64,000 nt of DNA, taken from positions 682,001 through 746,000 of the forward strand of contig BCHS01000005.1 of the NCBI GenBank assembly GCA_039545275.1, in the 5' to 3' direction. Source of the DNA: Pseudomicrostroma phylloplanum. Taxonomy: Eukaryota; Basidiomycota; Exobasidiomycetes; Microstromatales. Shown here in pieces: positions 53,578 through 64,000 of the stretch (position 1 is the first letter of the stretch; every line of letters begins with the position of its first letter). Under the pieces are notes generated by a model. It made no database searches and was not told where the DNA came from. It saw only the letters and a program-made list of their open reading frames with translations. A program made the translations under genes and the position numbers.

Positions 53578-55275
53578 TCACGCGCCGATTCGACCCTCGA
53601 TCTCGTCACTGAGCTTCTCCCTGTCAGTTCCGTTGCTAGAGTCGAGATCGCTGCTCAACCTCTCCACTGCCTTGCCCTTGCCATTGCCGTGCTCGCCCCC
53701 ATCGGCCCCTCTGCGCCGGATCCCCGCCTTGAGACCAGCCTTGCCTGCCAATCCTGACAGGCGCTCTGTGAGAGCAGCCAGCTCTAGACTGCCAGTGTTC
53801 CTCTCCAGGTGAGCTCCGATGGGCCCAGCTCGAGTCTTGGCCCACTCCGTCGCTTTGCCCAGAGCTCCAAGCACGGGCCTGCTCACGTTTCTGCCGGACG
53901 ACTCGAGTGGATCGCCAATCCAGTAGCCTGAGGAGACACATTCCTGCGCATCTCTGATCATCCACTCGTACCACATCAGGGAGATTGGGACAGTACTCAG
54001 ATGCCACAAGGCATGTGCATCCAGGGCTCTACCCAGAGGTGGGAAATCGAGTAGCTCGAGACCGGCCGCGAGCGTGAGAAGCAGAACGATGAGACGCAAG
54101 CGCCGTCTGGCCTTCTTGGATGTGGAAGGCAGGTGGAACCTCGCCAGAACAGGTGCGGGGGGCGATCCCTTTGTAGGAGTGCTTAGTCCTGACGCATTCT
54201 GCTTCGTAGTTCGCAAGGCAGTCCTGGTGGCTCTGTAGGGGTCTGAAGACCCGTCTGGGAACATGCCGGGAAAGAAGGAGTAGGCCAGCCAAAGGAGATT
54301 GTGACCCAGTGCAAGCGTTACGTTGACTGCCATGTTGTAAGAGTAGTCAAACCTCGGAATGATGCAGAGGTAGAGGATATGCAGAAGCAAGGCGCCCGAG
54401 CAGATCCTGAGGAATATTGAGAATCGCGGGTTGCCAGGGCTGAGCCTGTAGAGTCTCGAGATCGTAAAGAAGAAGCCAGACAGGATCGCTGCGCCTGCTG
54501 AGAAGTAGTCTAGCTTTTCTGTGAGCGGCTTGTCCCTCGCATGAAAGACAGAAGACCAGACCCAAGCGTTTGCGCTTATGAAGGCATGAGCCAGATAGAC
54601 AATCTTGAGCGGGAAGACGTCCGGCAGCTTCACCCTCAAGACCGGGATATATCTGAGATGCACAGCTAGATTGGCCAAGCTGAAGAGTACGCTCAGCGGC
54701 TCTTGCGCGCCCAGGAAACGGATAAAGACCCACTTGCCGTGGTACTGAACCATCTCCTTCTGCACCGGCTTTAGGCGGGCGATGCGGCTGTCCACCTTCG
54801 CCTTGATACGCTCATTCACGTCGTTCCTACTAGCTCCGGCTCCACCCGCCTTGATTGCCTGCTCCACCTCTGCCCAAACTGCTGCCTTGGCTTGGCTCTT
54901 GATCGACTTGACTGTGGCGAGGGCGTCATTGGTCACTCGATGAGTACAATGATAGGAGCAGTCGTCCGGGCAAGTCCAGAAGGTCATGCGCAGAACCCAG
55001 GGTAGCTTCAGAGGAGAGACCATGCCGTCCCCGTCAGCAGCCATCATGTCGCCTGGTTGATGTCCGCAGACGTCTGCTGTGCAGGAAGCAACGCAGCGCT
55101 TGTATTCGAAGGATCGATCTCCTTGCGATGCCACAGCTGCTAGTGGCAAGAGGCAGCATAGTGTCACGATAGTGAGCAAAAGCGAGGAGAAGCGCGGAGG
55201 TCTCAGTGACACTGCTGCTGATGAGCTCGCCGCTCTGTGGGATGATCGCCTCTTTCTCCTCCTTTGCGGCGGCAT
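53578..55275 (-). CDS. PER1: PER1/PGAP3, GPI-anchor lipid remodelling protein
   Basis: Single exon, 565 residues from the ATG at 55275. Per1 removes an acyl chain from GPI-anchored proteins in the ER (alkaline-ceramidase/CREST superfamily). The start chosen gives a basic N terminus (MPPQRRRKRRSSHR) and then a signal anchor or peptide LLLTIVTLCCLLPLAAVAS. Two upstream in-frame ATGs (at 55410 and about 55368) would add up to 45 residues. Conserved cysteines in luminal YKRCVASC, CGHQ and WTCPDDCSYHC are typical. The CREST core motifs are present: GKWVFIRFLGAQEPLSVLFSLANL, AWVWSSVFHARD (the H-x-x-D after SxxFH), DYFSAGAAILSG, and near the C terminus HALWHLSTVPISLMWYEWM, with the His residues that hold the catalytic zinc. 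The C-terminal tail is about 80 residues longer than in yeast. Confidence 0.93.
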   Translation of the reverse strand: MPPQRRRKRRSSHRAASSSAAVSLRPPRFSSLLLTIVTLCCLLPLAAVASQGDRSFEYKRCVASCTADVCGHQPGDMMAADGDGMVSPLKLPWVLRMTFWTCPDDCSYHCTHRVTNDALATVKSIKSQAKAAVWAEVEQAIKAGGAGASRNDVNERIKAKVDSRIARLKPVQKEMVQYHGKWVFIRFLGAQEPLSVLFSLANLAVHLRYIPVLRVKLPDVFPLKIVYLAHAFISANAWVWSSVFHARDKPLTEKLDYFSAGAAILSGFFFTISRLYRLSPGNPRFSIFLRICSGALLLHILYLCIIPRFDYSYNMAVNVTLALGHNLLWLAYSFFPGMFPDGSSDPYRATRTALRTTKQNASGLSTPTKGSPPAPVLARFHLPSTSKKARRRLRLIVLLLTLAAGLELLDFPPLGRALDAHALWHLSTVPISLMWYEWMIRDAQECVSSGYWIGDPLESSGRNVSRPVLGALGKATEWAKTRAGPIGAHLERNTGSLELAALTERLSGLAGKAGLKAGIRRRGADGGEHGNGKGKAVERLSSDLDSSNGTDREKLSDEIEGRIGA

Positions 55276-55933
55276 CTTATTATCGCAGATAGTATCGCAG
55301 GAGTCAAGTGAAGCTATGCGCGAGGACGTAGGGGCATCCGTTATCCCAAAGAGCTCCGAAAATGTCATGGCAGAGGACGTGGAGGGGACCCCATGCGTCC
55401 CAGTGTCCATGATCGAAGGGCGGTCCCCGAGGGTCCTTCGGAAAGGGTGGCGATGAGGTTCGTCTGGCCGGCGGCGAGGAAGAGCAAGCTGCGTGGTCTG
55501 GAGGCAAACGGTTGCAAGGCCCAATGTCGTGACGTGTGCGCCGTTGTGTGGAAAGAATGAGGAAAAGAAAGGACTACGAATACCGGTCGTGTACAAGCGA
55601 AGAGAAGAAGGAAAGCGATGGGGGACGATGATGATACAGTGAGCAATGCGGTGGGGAAGGCGAAGGAGTGAGGCCGGTCTAGTCTAGTCTAGTCCTCGTC
55701 GTCTGCAGGTCGCCGGGCCGCGTGCCTGTGTCTGCCTTCTGTCTGTCTATTTTGGAGTTGCCATGCGGCGTTTCGCGCCCGCCTCGCTTTCTCCAGGCGC
55801 GGAAAGTGGCACACGCCCATCGACGGACCGACGGACGGGCGCATGGCAGACGAAGAAGTACGCAGGCTGGGGGCGGGGGACCACATCGATACCATCATCA
55901 CTGCAGCAACCCAGCGGCAGACGATACAGCAGC
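55276..55933. promoter_or_regulatory. Divergent region between PER1 and EMC5
   Basis: 658 bp; the left end could encode extra PER1 N-terminal residues. A TCTAG repeat (4 copies) lies at about 55678-55694. No gene is visible. Confidence 0.45.
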
Positions 55934-56562
55934 ATGAGTGGCCCAAGCAGCGCCATCGGTAAGCCCCTCATCCTCCTAGGCACAAGTGAGTCGCTAGATA
56001 TATGCTGGCTCAAAGCACTGACGCTCAGGGACCGCTTTCATTGAGCTCGCATGGCTGACTCTTACCCCTCGCCATCACCATCGCCCACCAGTCCTACTGC
56101 TGCACTCGGCCTACTCGACCTATGAGCACTCGTCCATCTCCAAGAGTGTAGGAGTCGCTAAGCCGATCATTCCCCTCGACGTCAGTGCTGATGCTGAACA
56201 AGGGATGCATGGCGTGCTGGCCGGGCTGATGAACTCCCTCTGTGCTTCTCCTCCTCCACAGATCACCCTCGAGACGCTCCTGTCCCTCGTCGTACTGGTG
56301 ATGGGTATCATACAATCGTCGCAGCCACTCAAGGAGATCACATGGGCAGCAGAGATGGGCAAAAGGTGAGAGCCCACAGCACTGTCCTCGCCGCGTGGGC
56401 GATGGCGCAGGAGGCATCCGGTACTCATTACACTTTTCTTTCTCCCATCTCTCTCTGGATTCCCTCTGGCCAAACAGGTCACTCGACGAGATCGACGCAA
56501 GGCCGAACTTTGCTACGTTCAATCACAGAGGTCCGGCCATGTTCGGGGGCGTGAAAACTTAG
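55934..56562 (+). CDS. EMC5: EMC5, ER membrane protein complex subunit
   Basis: Model: exons 55934-55985, 56092-56180, 56262-56365 and 56478-56562, 109 residues, the usual EMC5/MMGT length. Two transmembrane helices are clear: IGKPLILLGTILLLHSAYS (first, spanning exons 1-2) followed by the signature HSAYSTYEH, and LETLLSLVVLVMGIIQSSQPLKEI (second). The C terminus SLDEIDARPNFATFNHRG is also typical (FDxxDxRPxFxxFxHRG). EMC inserts tail-anchored and multi-pass proteins into the ER. A GT inside exon 1 (55959) would give a 21-nt intron, which is too short; reading through gives a normal family sequence. Confidence 0.95.
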
Positions 56563-56672
56563 ACAAAGAGAGAGCAAATGATTGGTATACAGTAATGACA
56601 TGACGAGCTTGACAGCGAGACTGGGTGAGCAGCGTCAGCGATATAGAGTAATGTGCAGGGTACAGACTAGCC

Positions 56673-58487
56673 TCAACGGATCGCAACAGATGCCAGCGAT
56701 CCGTTCAGCCCTGCGACATTGCCTCCATCCCCACCACCAGCAGCACCCCTGCCCTTCAGCCGACTCTTCAGCAAGGCCCGATTCGATGCTCCTCCGCTCT
56801 TCTTGACAGGGGCCATGCCATGTCGCGGCGTCCAGGGACCCAACGAGTCATTCGCATAGAAGTCCATTGGGTAGTCGCCGCCCGCAAAGTCGTTCTTGTC
56901 TCGCGGTGGCTGGGTAGCGGTAGGGGTCGTCGTTGCTGTTGCTTCTGCCTCCTCTTCGGCTCTTGCGGCGTCCCTGCGCATCCCCAGACCTTCCACCGAT
57001 TCCTCCCAACCCTTCGCCCTGCCTAAGGCAACGGCAGCTTCGTAGGGACTCAGGAGCGGCTTGGGGAATGCGCTTCCCCAGTCAATCGATAGTCGAGGGC
57101 AACTGGTCTGGATGAAGGCTGACAGGTGAGGTCCGAAGAGGGCAAGCTTCGCCGGAGAGAGTTCCGAAAGGAGGATCGGAACGTGCGGGACGGGAGGAGA
57201 GTGAGAGGCCAAGGTCGAGCGAAGGTGATTGAGGACCGAGAGAGAACCTTGACGACCTAGTGTGCCCAGAACAACGCCCCATGATCCTGGAGCCTGCTCT
57301 CTGGCCTCTTCGCCCGCTGCAGCACGAGGCTCGGCGGCGACGACGCTCTGCTCAGCTTCCCTGACAGCATCGCCCCTCATCTGCCGCATCTCAGCATGGT
57401 CGTAAAGCTCTCTCACGAATCTCTTGGTGTACGGGTCGTATCGAAAGGCCGGTATCCGAGGGTTGGCGATCATGACGCTCTCCAGATGAAAGCGGCCATC
57501 GCCAACGTAGATGACAGCGTCAACGTCTGTCGGAAGGCGGGGAGATGTGCAGCCAAGAATCTCTCCTGGACTCAAAGGTTTGATTTGAGGGACTGTGATT
57601 TTGTACGTGCCCGTAGCATAGCTCTGCACTGTTGCTGGTGCAGTGGCAGCATCCTCGTTTGCCGTTAGCATCAGTGGATTTCGCTTCGCCTGCGAGAGTG
57701 AAGCACCATTCTCATCGAGCGGCTCTTTCTCCTCCAATGCAGTACGTAGGCCCTGCAAGGCGTTGATGAATTGTACCGTCCCCACGAGAGCCAGGTGGGT
57801 TGGCGCTTTGCGGGTCTGGAGTGCAGACCCTTCCGTGCCTTCGACGCCTATGCTTATATGCGCTCCCTCTGGCCTTGAGCCCTCTTCGTGATCGTCTGCA
57901 TCCGAGGCCCCAAGTAGCTTGGATCTGAAGTGCGCCTTGGTGCTGGGAAAGTTGGCTCGCACAGTGGAGCCGAGATGCATTGGGTCGATTGCGATTTCGA
58001 CAAAGACGTACAGAGTCTTGATGGAGGTCTGGTCGACGGGAATCAAGCAACTATGCCCATAGTGGACCAGCATGTCGCATCCTAAGGCCATTGCGGTGTA
58101 GTCGTCTACACAGCATGCCCCGTATGTGACATCGCCCATGATCACTGTCGTCGCCTCAGTGAATCTCTCGACCAGATCAGCTATGCCTGATGCCCAGAGC
58201 GTAAGACCCTCTGGCATCTGCAGCGCTACACAAGTAGACCCATTCCTCCTGACGTGGTGGATGGTCTTGTGGATTTCAAAGTTGTAGTTGGAAGGCAGGA
58301 TAGCCGCAATCGCGGCGTTCAAGGCTGGATCTTCTAGGATGTCGGCGGGAATGGCATTGGAAGGTGGGGCTTGCGGTTGGGCCGGAAGCCGGGAACCGGA
58401 TGCCGCTGGACTCTCTGCAGCTGTACGAGTGAAATGCTTGCGCGGAGCAGCGGCTGATGACGATGATGCTCCGTCCATGGCGGCCAT
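56673..58487 (-). CDS. DPH1: DPH1, diphthamide synthesis radical SAM-type enzyme subunit
   Basis: Single exon, 604 residues from the ATG at 58487; two upstream in-frame ATGs at 58544 and 58547 would add about 20. Dph1-Dph2 transfers the 3-amino-3-carboxypropyl group from S-adenosylmethionine to a His of elongation factor 2, the first step of diphthamide. Signature: [69 protein letters not shown]. The three cluster-binding Cys of the noncanonical [4Fe-4S] are represented in GACC, the C-terminal [10 protein letters not shown] and the intermediate region (GCTSPRL). The Gln/Glu/Ala-rich insert at about residues 390-410 and a Gly-rich tail are extra. The CxxCxxxC pattern of true radical SAM enzymes is absent, as expected of this family. 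Confidence 0.94.
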   Translation of the reverse strand: MAAMDGASSSSAAAPRKHFTRTAAESPAASGSRLPAQPQAPPSNAIPADILEDPALNAAIAAILPSNYNFEIHKTIHHVRRNGSTCVALQMPEGLTLWASGIADLVERFTEATTVIMGDVTYGACCVDDYTAMALGCDMLVHYGHSCLIPVDQTSIKTLYVFVEIAIDPMHLGSTVRANFPSTKAHFRSKLLGASDADDHEEGSRPEGAHISIGVEGTEGSALQTRKAPTHLALVGTVQFINALQGLRTALEEKEPLDENGASLSQAKRNPLMLTANEDAATAPATVQSYATGTYKITVPQIKPLSPGEILGCTSPRLPTDVDAVIYVGDGRFHLESVMIANPRIPAFRYDPYTKRFVRELYDHAEMRQMRGDAVREAEQSVVAAEPRAAAGEEAREQAPGSWGVVLGTLGRQGSLSVLNHLRSTLASHSPPVPHVPILLSELSPAKLALFGPHLSAFIQTSCPRLSIDWGSAFPKPLLSPYEAAVALGRAKGWEESVEGLGMRRDAARAEEEAEATATTTPTATQPPRDKNDFAGGDYPMDFYANDSLGPWTPRHGMAPVKKSGGASNRALLKSRLKGRGAAGGGDGGNVAGLNGSLASVAIR

Positions 58488-58739
58488 GATGACGAAAGTG
58501 ATTGAAGATGACCAAGGGACAGTATGGAGCAGAGTGAGTGGCATCAAAAGACGTCAAGCACCAAAATCTTCTCTTCCCGCCACGACGGAAAGGGCTCAGG
58601 CACAAGCGGAAAGGCGCGGTGGGCCAATCCCCGCACACGCACTCCAACACCTCCAAAGCAACACCTTGCCTTCCTTCTTCCCTCTTCGGTCCAATCTGTC
58701 CATATACATCGGCTGTCGTGCTCATCTTGCGCTCTCGTG

Positions 58740-61343
58740 ATGGGCACAGAGTTACAAAGCTCGGACCTCGCAGAAGCTTGGGCTGCGTCCTTGGCAGGTC
58801 GCTATCCTAGACTTCAAGATGTCTCCTCTGCCTCGATTGGGATTCTTGATGTCAGCCGAGCCAAGCTCACCCTCCGACGGTATCTCTTACAAACACCGGG
58901 ACCGTCGGATGCGGGACCATCGGTAAGCCTTCAAGCACAGGCGCAAGGGGCAAGAGAGCTATTGTGCCGCAATGGATACGATGCTGAGGCCTACGCTGCT
59001 CTACGGCTCGCGGCGGAAGCTAGGATGCTAGAGAGTCAAGCACAGAATCTGAATGCGTTAGAGGTGACTGGCATCGCTGGCGTCCCGGATACTTTGCAGG
59101 CTCTAACTGCCGAAGTAGATGCTCTGAGGAGCTTAGCCACTGAGGTGGGCTTTTTGTGAGTTCAGTTGTAGGCAGTGATGGGCGATCCATTCGCTCACAG
59201 AAATCACCTTCCTCTACAGGGATTCGACGGGCCTTCTCACAAACCTCCTTCAAAGCGTGGCAAAGGAGCTTCTGATTGCTGCTCTACGGCAAAGGCCAGC
59301 GTCACTCGCGATTCTGAGGGATTGGATTGATGTGGCGTACTCTACAGAGACCTCCGAGCCCATGCTGAGCCTGGCCTTGATCCAGAATACCCGACGTCAC
59401 TTTTCAGAGCTGGGACTCAGCAATCTTATCCATCTCGGGGTGGAGCACGCTGCGAGAAATGCCTTGATGAGACGAGTCCACCGTGAGCTTGGCAAGGAAC
59501 AGGACAGAGCTGGACCCCGTATCGATGCTGCTGCAAGGCAAGCCGAGGATCTTAGCGCCAGCTACGCAAGAGCATTGCGTGCTCAAGATGAAATGGAGGC
59601 ATCAACTGCATGCGACGGTGATGCGGAGTCTGATGACATGGTATACTCGCTGGACCCTGAGAAGGAAGCTCGTCCTCTGCTTGTCGACTTCATCGTCAAC
59701 AATCTCTTCCGATGCAAAGTCGGGTGGTACGCAGAAGCAGGGGAAAGCTTTCATGACAACCTGGCACACTGGCAAGAGAGCTTCACCTACTACATGGATA
59801 CACTCATCACTGAGATCAGGTCCTCGCAACTATTCGATCTAATCACCGACTGGCCTGCATCCATGCCCGCTCTCTCAGATCTCAAGACATCTCTAATCGA
59901 GACGAGGATGAAAGTCTACGTTAGTGCGCAGCTCCAGACATCCCTGGAGAAACGTCTGCTTCATCCTGGGGCTCGAACCAGGGACATCCTACAGCTCTAC
60001 GTCTCGCTCGTCTACGCCGTGAGGTACATCGATCCGTCTGGTGTAATCTTGTCACGTATTGCCGGACCGATCAGGCGCTATTTACGCTCCAGATCGGACA
60101 CTGTTCCGGTCATTGTTGCAAGTCTTTTGGGCGATGATGAGGCCTTTGTTCACCTACGAGGCGAGCTGGATGCTGCTGGCAGGAACGAAGTAGGTGGAGC
60201 CGCCAATCAGGCCGACACGAGTCTTGGCGGCGGCGATCGAGACGAGGAAGAGGAAGACGAGCAACGCTTACTGGCGGAGGGTCCCACATCTCTCCCCGGA
60301 CCTGCTCCTTCCAAAATCGTCGATTACCAAGATCCCAACTACGAACCTCAGCCCATCGACGCTGGTCCGTCCTACAAGCAGACGAGATCTGCAGATGTCA
60401 TTGCCATGCTTGTCTCCATCTTCGACGACAAGGCTTCGTTTGTCAAGGCCCTGGAGATTTCGACAGCCAAGGCTTTATTGAAGAGCGAGGGATACGAGGT
60501 CACAAGAGAGGTAAGTCTGACCCTGTTTGCAGCTGTCAATGAATGTCTACGGTCTAATGCTCTCATCCTCGCCCTTGTCCATTCGCTCCTCAGTATCGCA
60601 ACAATGAAATCCTGAAGCGGCGCTTTGGTGATACGTCTCTAGCCCGGTGCGATGTCATGCTTCAGGATATCATAGACTCTCGACGGGTGGACTCTTCGGT
60701 CCGCCAGCTGTTGTCAACCCCTCTTCATCATCTGACCTCTCCCACCAAGAAGAAGCTGCCCGGCGATCCGGCCACCAGCGGCATGACAGAAGAGTTCAGA
60801 GCTCTGAAACCTCTGATAACCTCGAGGCACTTCTGGCCCGATCTGGAGGGCACCGAGGTACCACATACCGCGCCCATGGATTCTTCGGGAGGGAACAAGC
60901 CAGTCAGTCTGGCGAGCATCGGGCCTCCCCCAGGTGGGCTGGACCTCAAGCTTCCCTCGAAGATGGGCAAAGCAATGGATGACTACAACAGGACTTTCAC
61001 AGCGCTACGCGATTCCCGGCGCCTACGATGGCTGGCAGGATATGGGCGCGTCACAGTGACTGTGGAGATGAAGGACGGGCGCAACTGGGAAGAAGTGGTC
61101 AATCCCATTCGCGCTGGAGTGCTCTACCTCGCTGCGGAGAGGGCTGAGCAGGGTGAGCCTCTGCTCGTAGCAGACGTTGAGAGGGACATGAACCTCCCTG
61201 CAGGGAATCGAGAGCTGGAGGCTGCCATAAGCTACTGGTGTACGAGAAATGTTCTGGCTCCTGTTGAAGGCAGAAAAGGTTGGTTCGTGGAATGCGAGCT
61301 GCAGCCCAAGCAGGCGCAGCTACCGACGAGCGCAGCGACTTGA
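58740..61343 (+). CDS. APC2: APC2, cullin-like subunit of the anaphase-promoting complex
   Basis: Model: exons 58740-59155, 59220-60510 and 60594-61343, 818 residues. APC2 holds the RING subunit APC11 and the substrate-side core of the ubiquitin ligase that drives exit from mitosis. The N terminus has three helical repeats. Conserved core: YEPQPIDAGPSYKQTRSADVIAMLVSIFDDKASFVKALEISTAKALL, YRNNEILKRRFGDTSLARCDVMLQDIIDSRRVD, FRALKPLITSRHFWPDL, then the cullin-homology winged helix with DYNRTFTALRDSRRLRWLAGYGRVTVTVEM. The C-terminal winged helix ends WCTRNVLAPVEGRKGWFVE. A Glu/Asp-rich loop before YQDPNYEP is normal. The second intron has a CTCAG acceptor. Divergent with DPH1 (252 bp). Confidence 0.94.
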
Positions 61344-62279
61344 GCAACGAGCACACAGATCTTGTGGAAAGCAATCCAATACCCGCCTCATTCCCACGGC
61401 CACCTCGTTTGCGGCCTTGTCTGCCAGAGATGTGGTAGACGAGGTGACTTTGCATAGGCTATGACGTTGGTAGTTTTGGGGGCTTCCCGCGTCCGAAAAG
61501 TCCCCCGGCGTTTGGCTGTGGGTGGACAATCTCCGTGGCGGTTGCCTTGGCGGTGGATTTGCGGAGCTGCCACTTCTTGCTCCGTAGGTCCCCCGGCCCT
61601 TTTGCACACCCGCCTCAGCCTTCCGATTGACCTTTGGCCAACGTCTTGAACAGCAGCACAGGCTTCGGTCCATTGCCATTCGCATCATCAGCCCTCTGCA
61701 CTCTGCTGGTCATCCTCCCCACCACCCTCACGCTTTTCTCGTACCATCCACACTTCTTCACCCCCTGATCTCTGCTTACCAGGCAAAGATCCGAGACTCG
61801 CGCAATCGTCTCGGCATTCACAGGTCTCCCTACGCACATTTGCCCGCACCCCTCCCTCGGTGCTTCGCTTATTACATTCGTCCGCCACGCCCGAGGTATT
61901 TGCCGTCACCCTCATCGCTTTGCCCGCCCACAAGAAGTCAAGCCAAGGGAAAGCAAAAGCAGAAGCAGCAGCACAAGCGAAGCTCGGAAGCTTGAGGCGT
62001 ATCGCTCAGGTCCGCCCTCTCGCCACACGTTCACGTGGAGATCGCAGACAACATATCTCGTCCCTTTGCCTCGTTCCGTTGCATCGCTTCAGGGCGAGGA
62101 GGCAGCTAGTGATCCTCACCTTCCAAGATAGCAAGCAGAGGAGATATTCGCAACGTTAGAGCCGGATCGCACTTTGCAAGAGCGCAGTGGAGCCAAGGCC
62201 TCCCATCGCCTTGGACAGTCGATCGGAGCGAGTATCTTCAAAGGCCCAGAAGCATCTCCAACACCTCGCATCAGTCGTT
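61344..62279. other. Intergenic region before the F-box-like gene
   Basis: 936 bp with C/T-rich stretches (61700-61760, 61840-61930). The open frame 61627-61995 (+) is Pro/His/Arg-rich and lacks family marks; I treat it as 5' flank. The F-box-like gene may have a longer 5' end here (an in-frame ATG at 62187). Confidence 0.45.
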
Positions 62280-64000
62280 ATGAGCCCCGTCTCAACCCTC
62301 CAGACTGCCATGTCGCCATCTTCCTCCTCTGGCTCGGATGCCCCTGCATCTGCACATCGTGATCTGAAAGCTCTGCCTTTGGAGATTCTTGACAACATTG
62401 GCTACTTCGCAGCTCTCGCTGCGGATCCCTCCTCCTCTTCTGCCGAAACATGCTACGCAGCACCGCCGCCCCAAGCTCTGCGTGATCTTCTCCTTACATG
62501 TAGGCATGTAAATGATCATCTCAGCGTCAGCAGCAATCCGCGATTGTACGCACGCATCTTCAGAGCCAAGTTCGACCTGGAACCAATCGCACGGAGATAC
62601 GGCAGGAAGGCTACAACGGTGGAAAACTTGGCTGGCGAGCTGAGGAGGAGGTGCGTCGTCCTCAAGAGGATCAAGCGCGCCGTGGAGCTGGGGCAGCTGA
62701 GACCAGAAGGGGAGACTGAAGTGGGCGAGATCGAGCTTAGGGAGAACATGTGGCTGGCATATCTGATGATGACCGAGAATGGTAAGGCCGGATCCCGCGT
62801 ACCTGTCCGCAAGTGTTGTGGCTGATCAAGGACCTTGTTTCTTCGTCATGCAGATGGAAATAATCTTGAGGCTCTCCTCTGGGCAGGCATTCGCTCCTAC
62901 CTTTCACTCCATCATACCCAGGAGATGCTTCGCTCTGCTCTTCAACCCGGATACCCGCCTGAATCGGAAGATCGAGCGCTGGGGATGCACCTCAGCCATC
63001 TCCTGTCAGACGCTAGTCTCTTGGCTACAGAGAGCAAGGAGGACGCGGACGAAAAGCTCTTCGTCTTGCGACCTTACGTCTTTGCAAGTCACAAGTTCAA
63101 CGGCTTCTATGCCCCCTGGCCCCTTCGCAGCCTTCCCATAGGAGCTGGGGCCTCTTCGACAGTCGTCGAGGGTGCCGCTACAGCACCAGGGCAGACTCTC
63201 CTTGAGAGGAATCGGGGCGCTCCCGTGCCCATGCCAGCTGCAGCCGAGGTGCAAGGCCCTCCTTCGACCGCTGCGCCACGAGCCCAGCCGGCTGCCCAGA
63301 ACAACCCTTTCCTTGCCGACCATACGCCGGAAGATCACTCGACGATCATCCGTCACGTTGGCCAGACACTAATTATTCGACCGCCTTGCATCGTACACGC
63401 TGCCTACCACCTCTTCTTTGGGCAGGTGGAAAGGAACCCTAGCCTCGTTGGACTCACTGCTATCACCCGCAGAGGACCTCCACCAGGCTCGGCTCCTACG
63501 GGAGCGGCGGACAGCACCGCAGGCGACGCCGCCGCTCAGTCAGGCGCATCGATGGGTCCTCCTCGGCAGACTCATGCGGATCCCACAAGGCTTAAGTCTA
63601 TCGATCACGATCGCGATGTTGCACGATTGCTGCGCTGCCATTCGCCTGTACGTGGTCCTGGCCTCAAGCCCTGCTTCTTTGCAGGCATCGTCGATGGTGC
63701 ATGGGAAGGTCGCTTCAGCTTCTTCTGCTTTGATAGCTATCGAGAGATGCTTGCAGGCAGGATGAGGTCACTCTACGAAGGACCTTTTGGAGAGCAGCCG
63801 CAGGTCTGGAAGCTCAGGGAACACTTCCTCCGAGTCGATGAGAGTGGCAGCGGCAATGGCAAGAGGGAAGGTGGCCTCGGCTCAATGGTCAACGCCGGCT
63901 TCCCCGTAGAGGAACCCTTCGAAGAGACTATGGCTCTCCCTGGAAGTATCAAGGAGCTTCACGAGCGGGAGCGCGAAGTAGCGGGCACTTCAGGCAAGCG
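62280..64000 (+). CDS. F-box-like protein, truncated by window end
   Basis: Model: exons 62280-62781 and 62854 to beyond 64000; 549 residues visible, no stop. The start could also be at 62187, 31 codons upstream in frame. Near the N terminus is an F-box-like segment: LKALPLEILDNIGYFAALA then ALRDLLLTCRHVNDHLSVSSNPRLYARIFRAKFD. The remainder is typical of large basidiomycete F-box proteins: MWLAYLMMTEND, LWAGIRSYL, DEKLFVLRPYVFASHKFNGFYAPW, HVGQTLIIRPPCIVHAAYHLFFG and GIVDGAWEGRFSFFCFDSYREMLAG, with Ala/Pro-rich loops between. F-box proteins choose substrates for SCF ubiquitin ligases, but no substrate domain is recognised. The C terminus cannot be seen. Confidence 0.8.

Noticed and set aside
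55959..55979. A 21-nt intron and 6-nt micro-exon in EMC5
   Set aside because: The intron would be far below the shortest in the window (57 nt); reading through gives a normal EMC5 N terminus.
59955..60000. GGTTCGAGCCCC-like T-arm on the minus strand
   Set aside because: It lies inside the APC2 coding exon (HPGARTRDI) and has no A box or paired acceptor stem; coincidence.
1..64000. CRISPR arrays, transposons, rRNA genes, biosynthetic cluster
   Set aside because: No spaced direct repeats, terminal repeats with transposase, rRNA-like sequence or clustered tailoring enzymes are visible; repeats found are simple microsatellites or an in-gene repeat.

Overview
This window looks like ordinary nuclear DNA of a fungus, most likely a basidiomycete and possibly one of the Ustilaginomycotina. 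The evidence is dense, GC-rich genes on both strands, many short spliceosomal introns (mostly 57-145 nt, GTGAGT/GTAAGT donors, YAG acceptors), a DUF6534-type seven-helix protein typical of basidiomycetes, and fungal core genes throughout. I see no transposon, CRISPR array, rRNA, convincing tRNA, virus-derived gene or secondary-metabolite cluster. The species-group assignment is inference. Exon models were built by hand from frame, splice-site consensus and recognisable family motifs.

Layout. 0-10 kb: a SAS4-like nuclear protein, the histone chaperone NAP1, an NADH pyrophosphatase (NUDT12/NPY1 type) and a secreted metallophosphoesterase. 10-21 kb: an orphan helix-hairpin-helix protein, mitoribosomal mS23, the YEATS protein YAF9, a DUF7719 membrane protein, an MFS permease of the allantoate family, and a CBM48 protein with an internal tandem repeat. 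22-33 kb: ARP2, a small two-helix membrane protein, CDC73, a coiled-coil protein, CRIPT, an EF-hand nucleobindin-like secretory protein, and UPF3. 32-41 kb: RTF2, NOP12, U2AF large subunit and a PQ-loop transporter. 41-50 kb: the centromeric histone CENP-A, a mitochondrial carrier, BUD13 and a DUF6534 protein. 50-64 kb: a mitochondrial pyruvate dehydrogenase kinase, PER1, EMC5, DPH1, APC2 and an F-box-like protein running off the end.

The genes do not form one pathway. Several share a theme: chromatin and transcription (SAS4-like, NAP1, YAF9, CDC73, CENP-A), splicing and mRNA quality control (U2AF65, BUD13, CRIPT, UPF3, RTF2), and chromosome segregation (CENP-A, APC2). Many lie in head-to-head pairs separated by about 230-430 bp, which suggests shared promoters.

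The most unusual items are a kinase gene whose ATG is interrupted by an intron (AT^G), a CENP-A gene with an enlarged loop 1 and a first intron several times longer than its neighbours', three stop-free introns of length 3n that could be retained in frame, a dual-targeting NADH pyrophosphatase candidate, a perfect 33-nt C tract and a 28-bp alternating purine-pyrimidine tract. I did not find a convincing undescribed multi-gene system.
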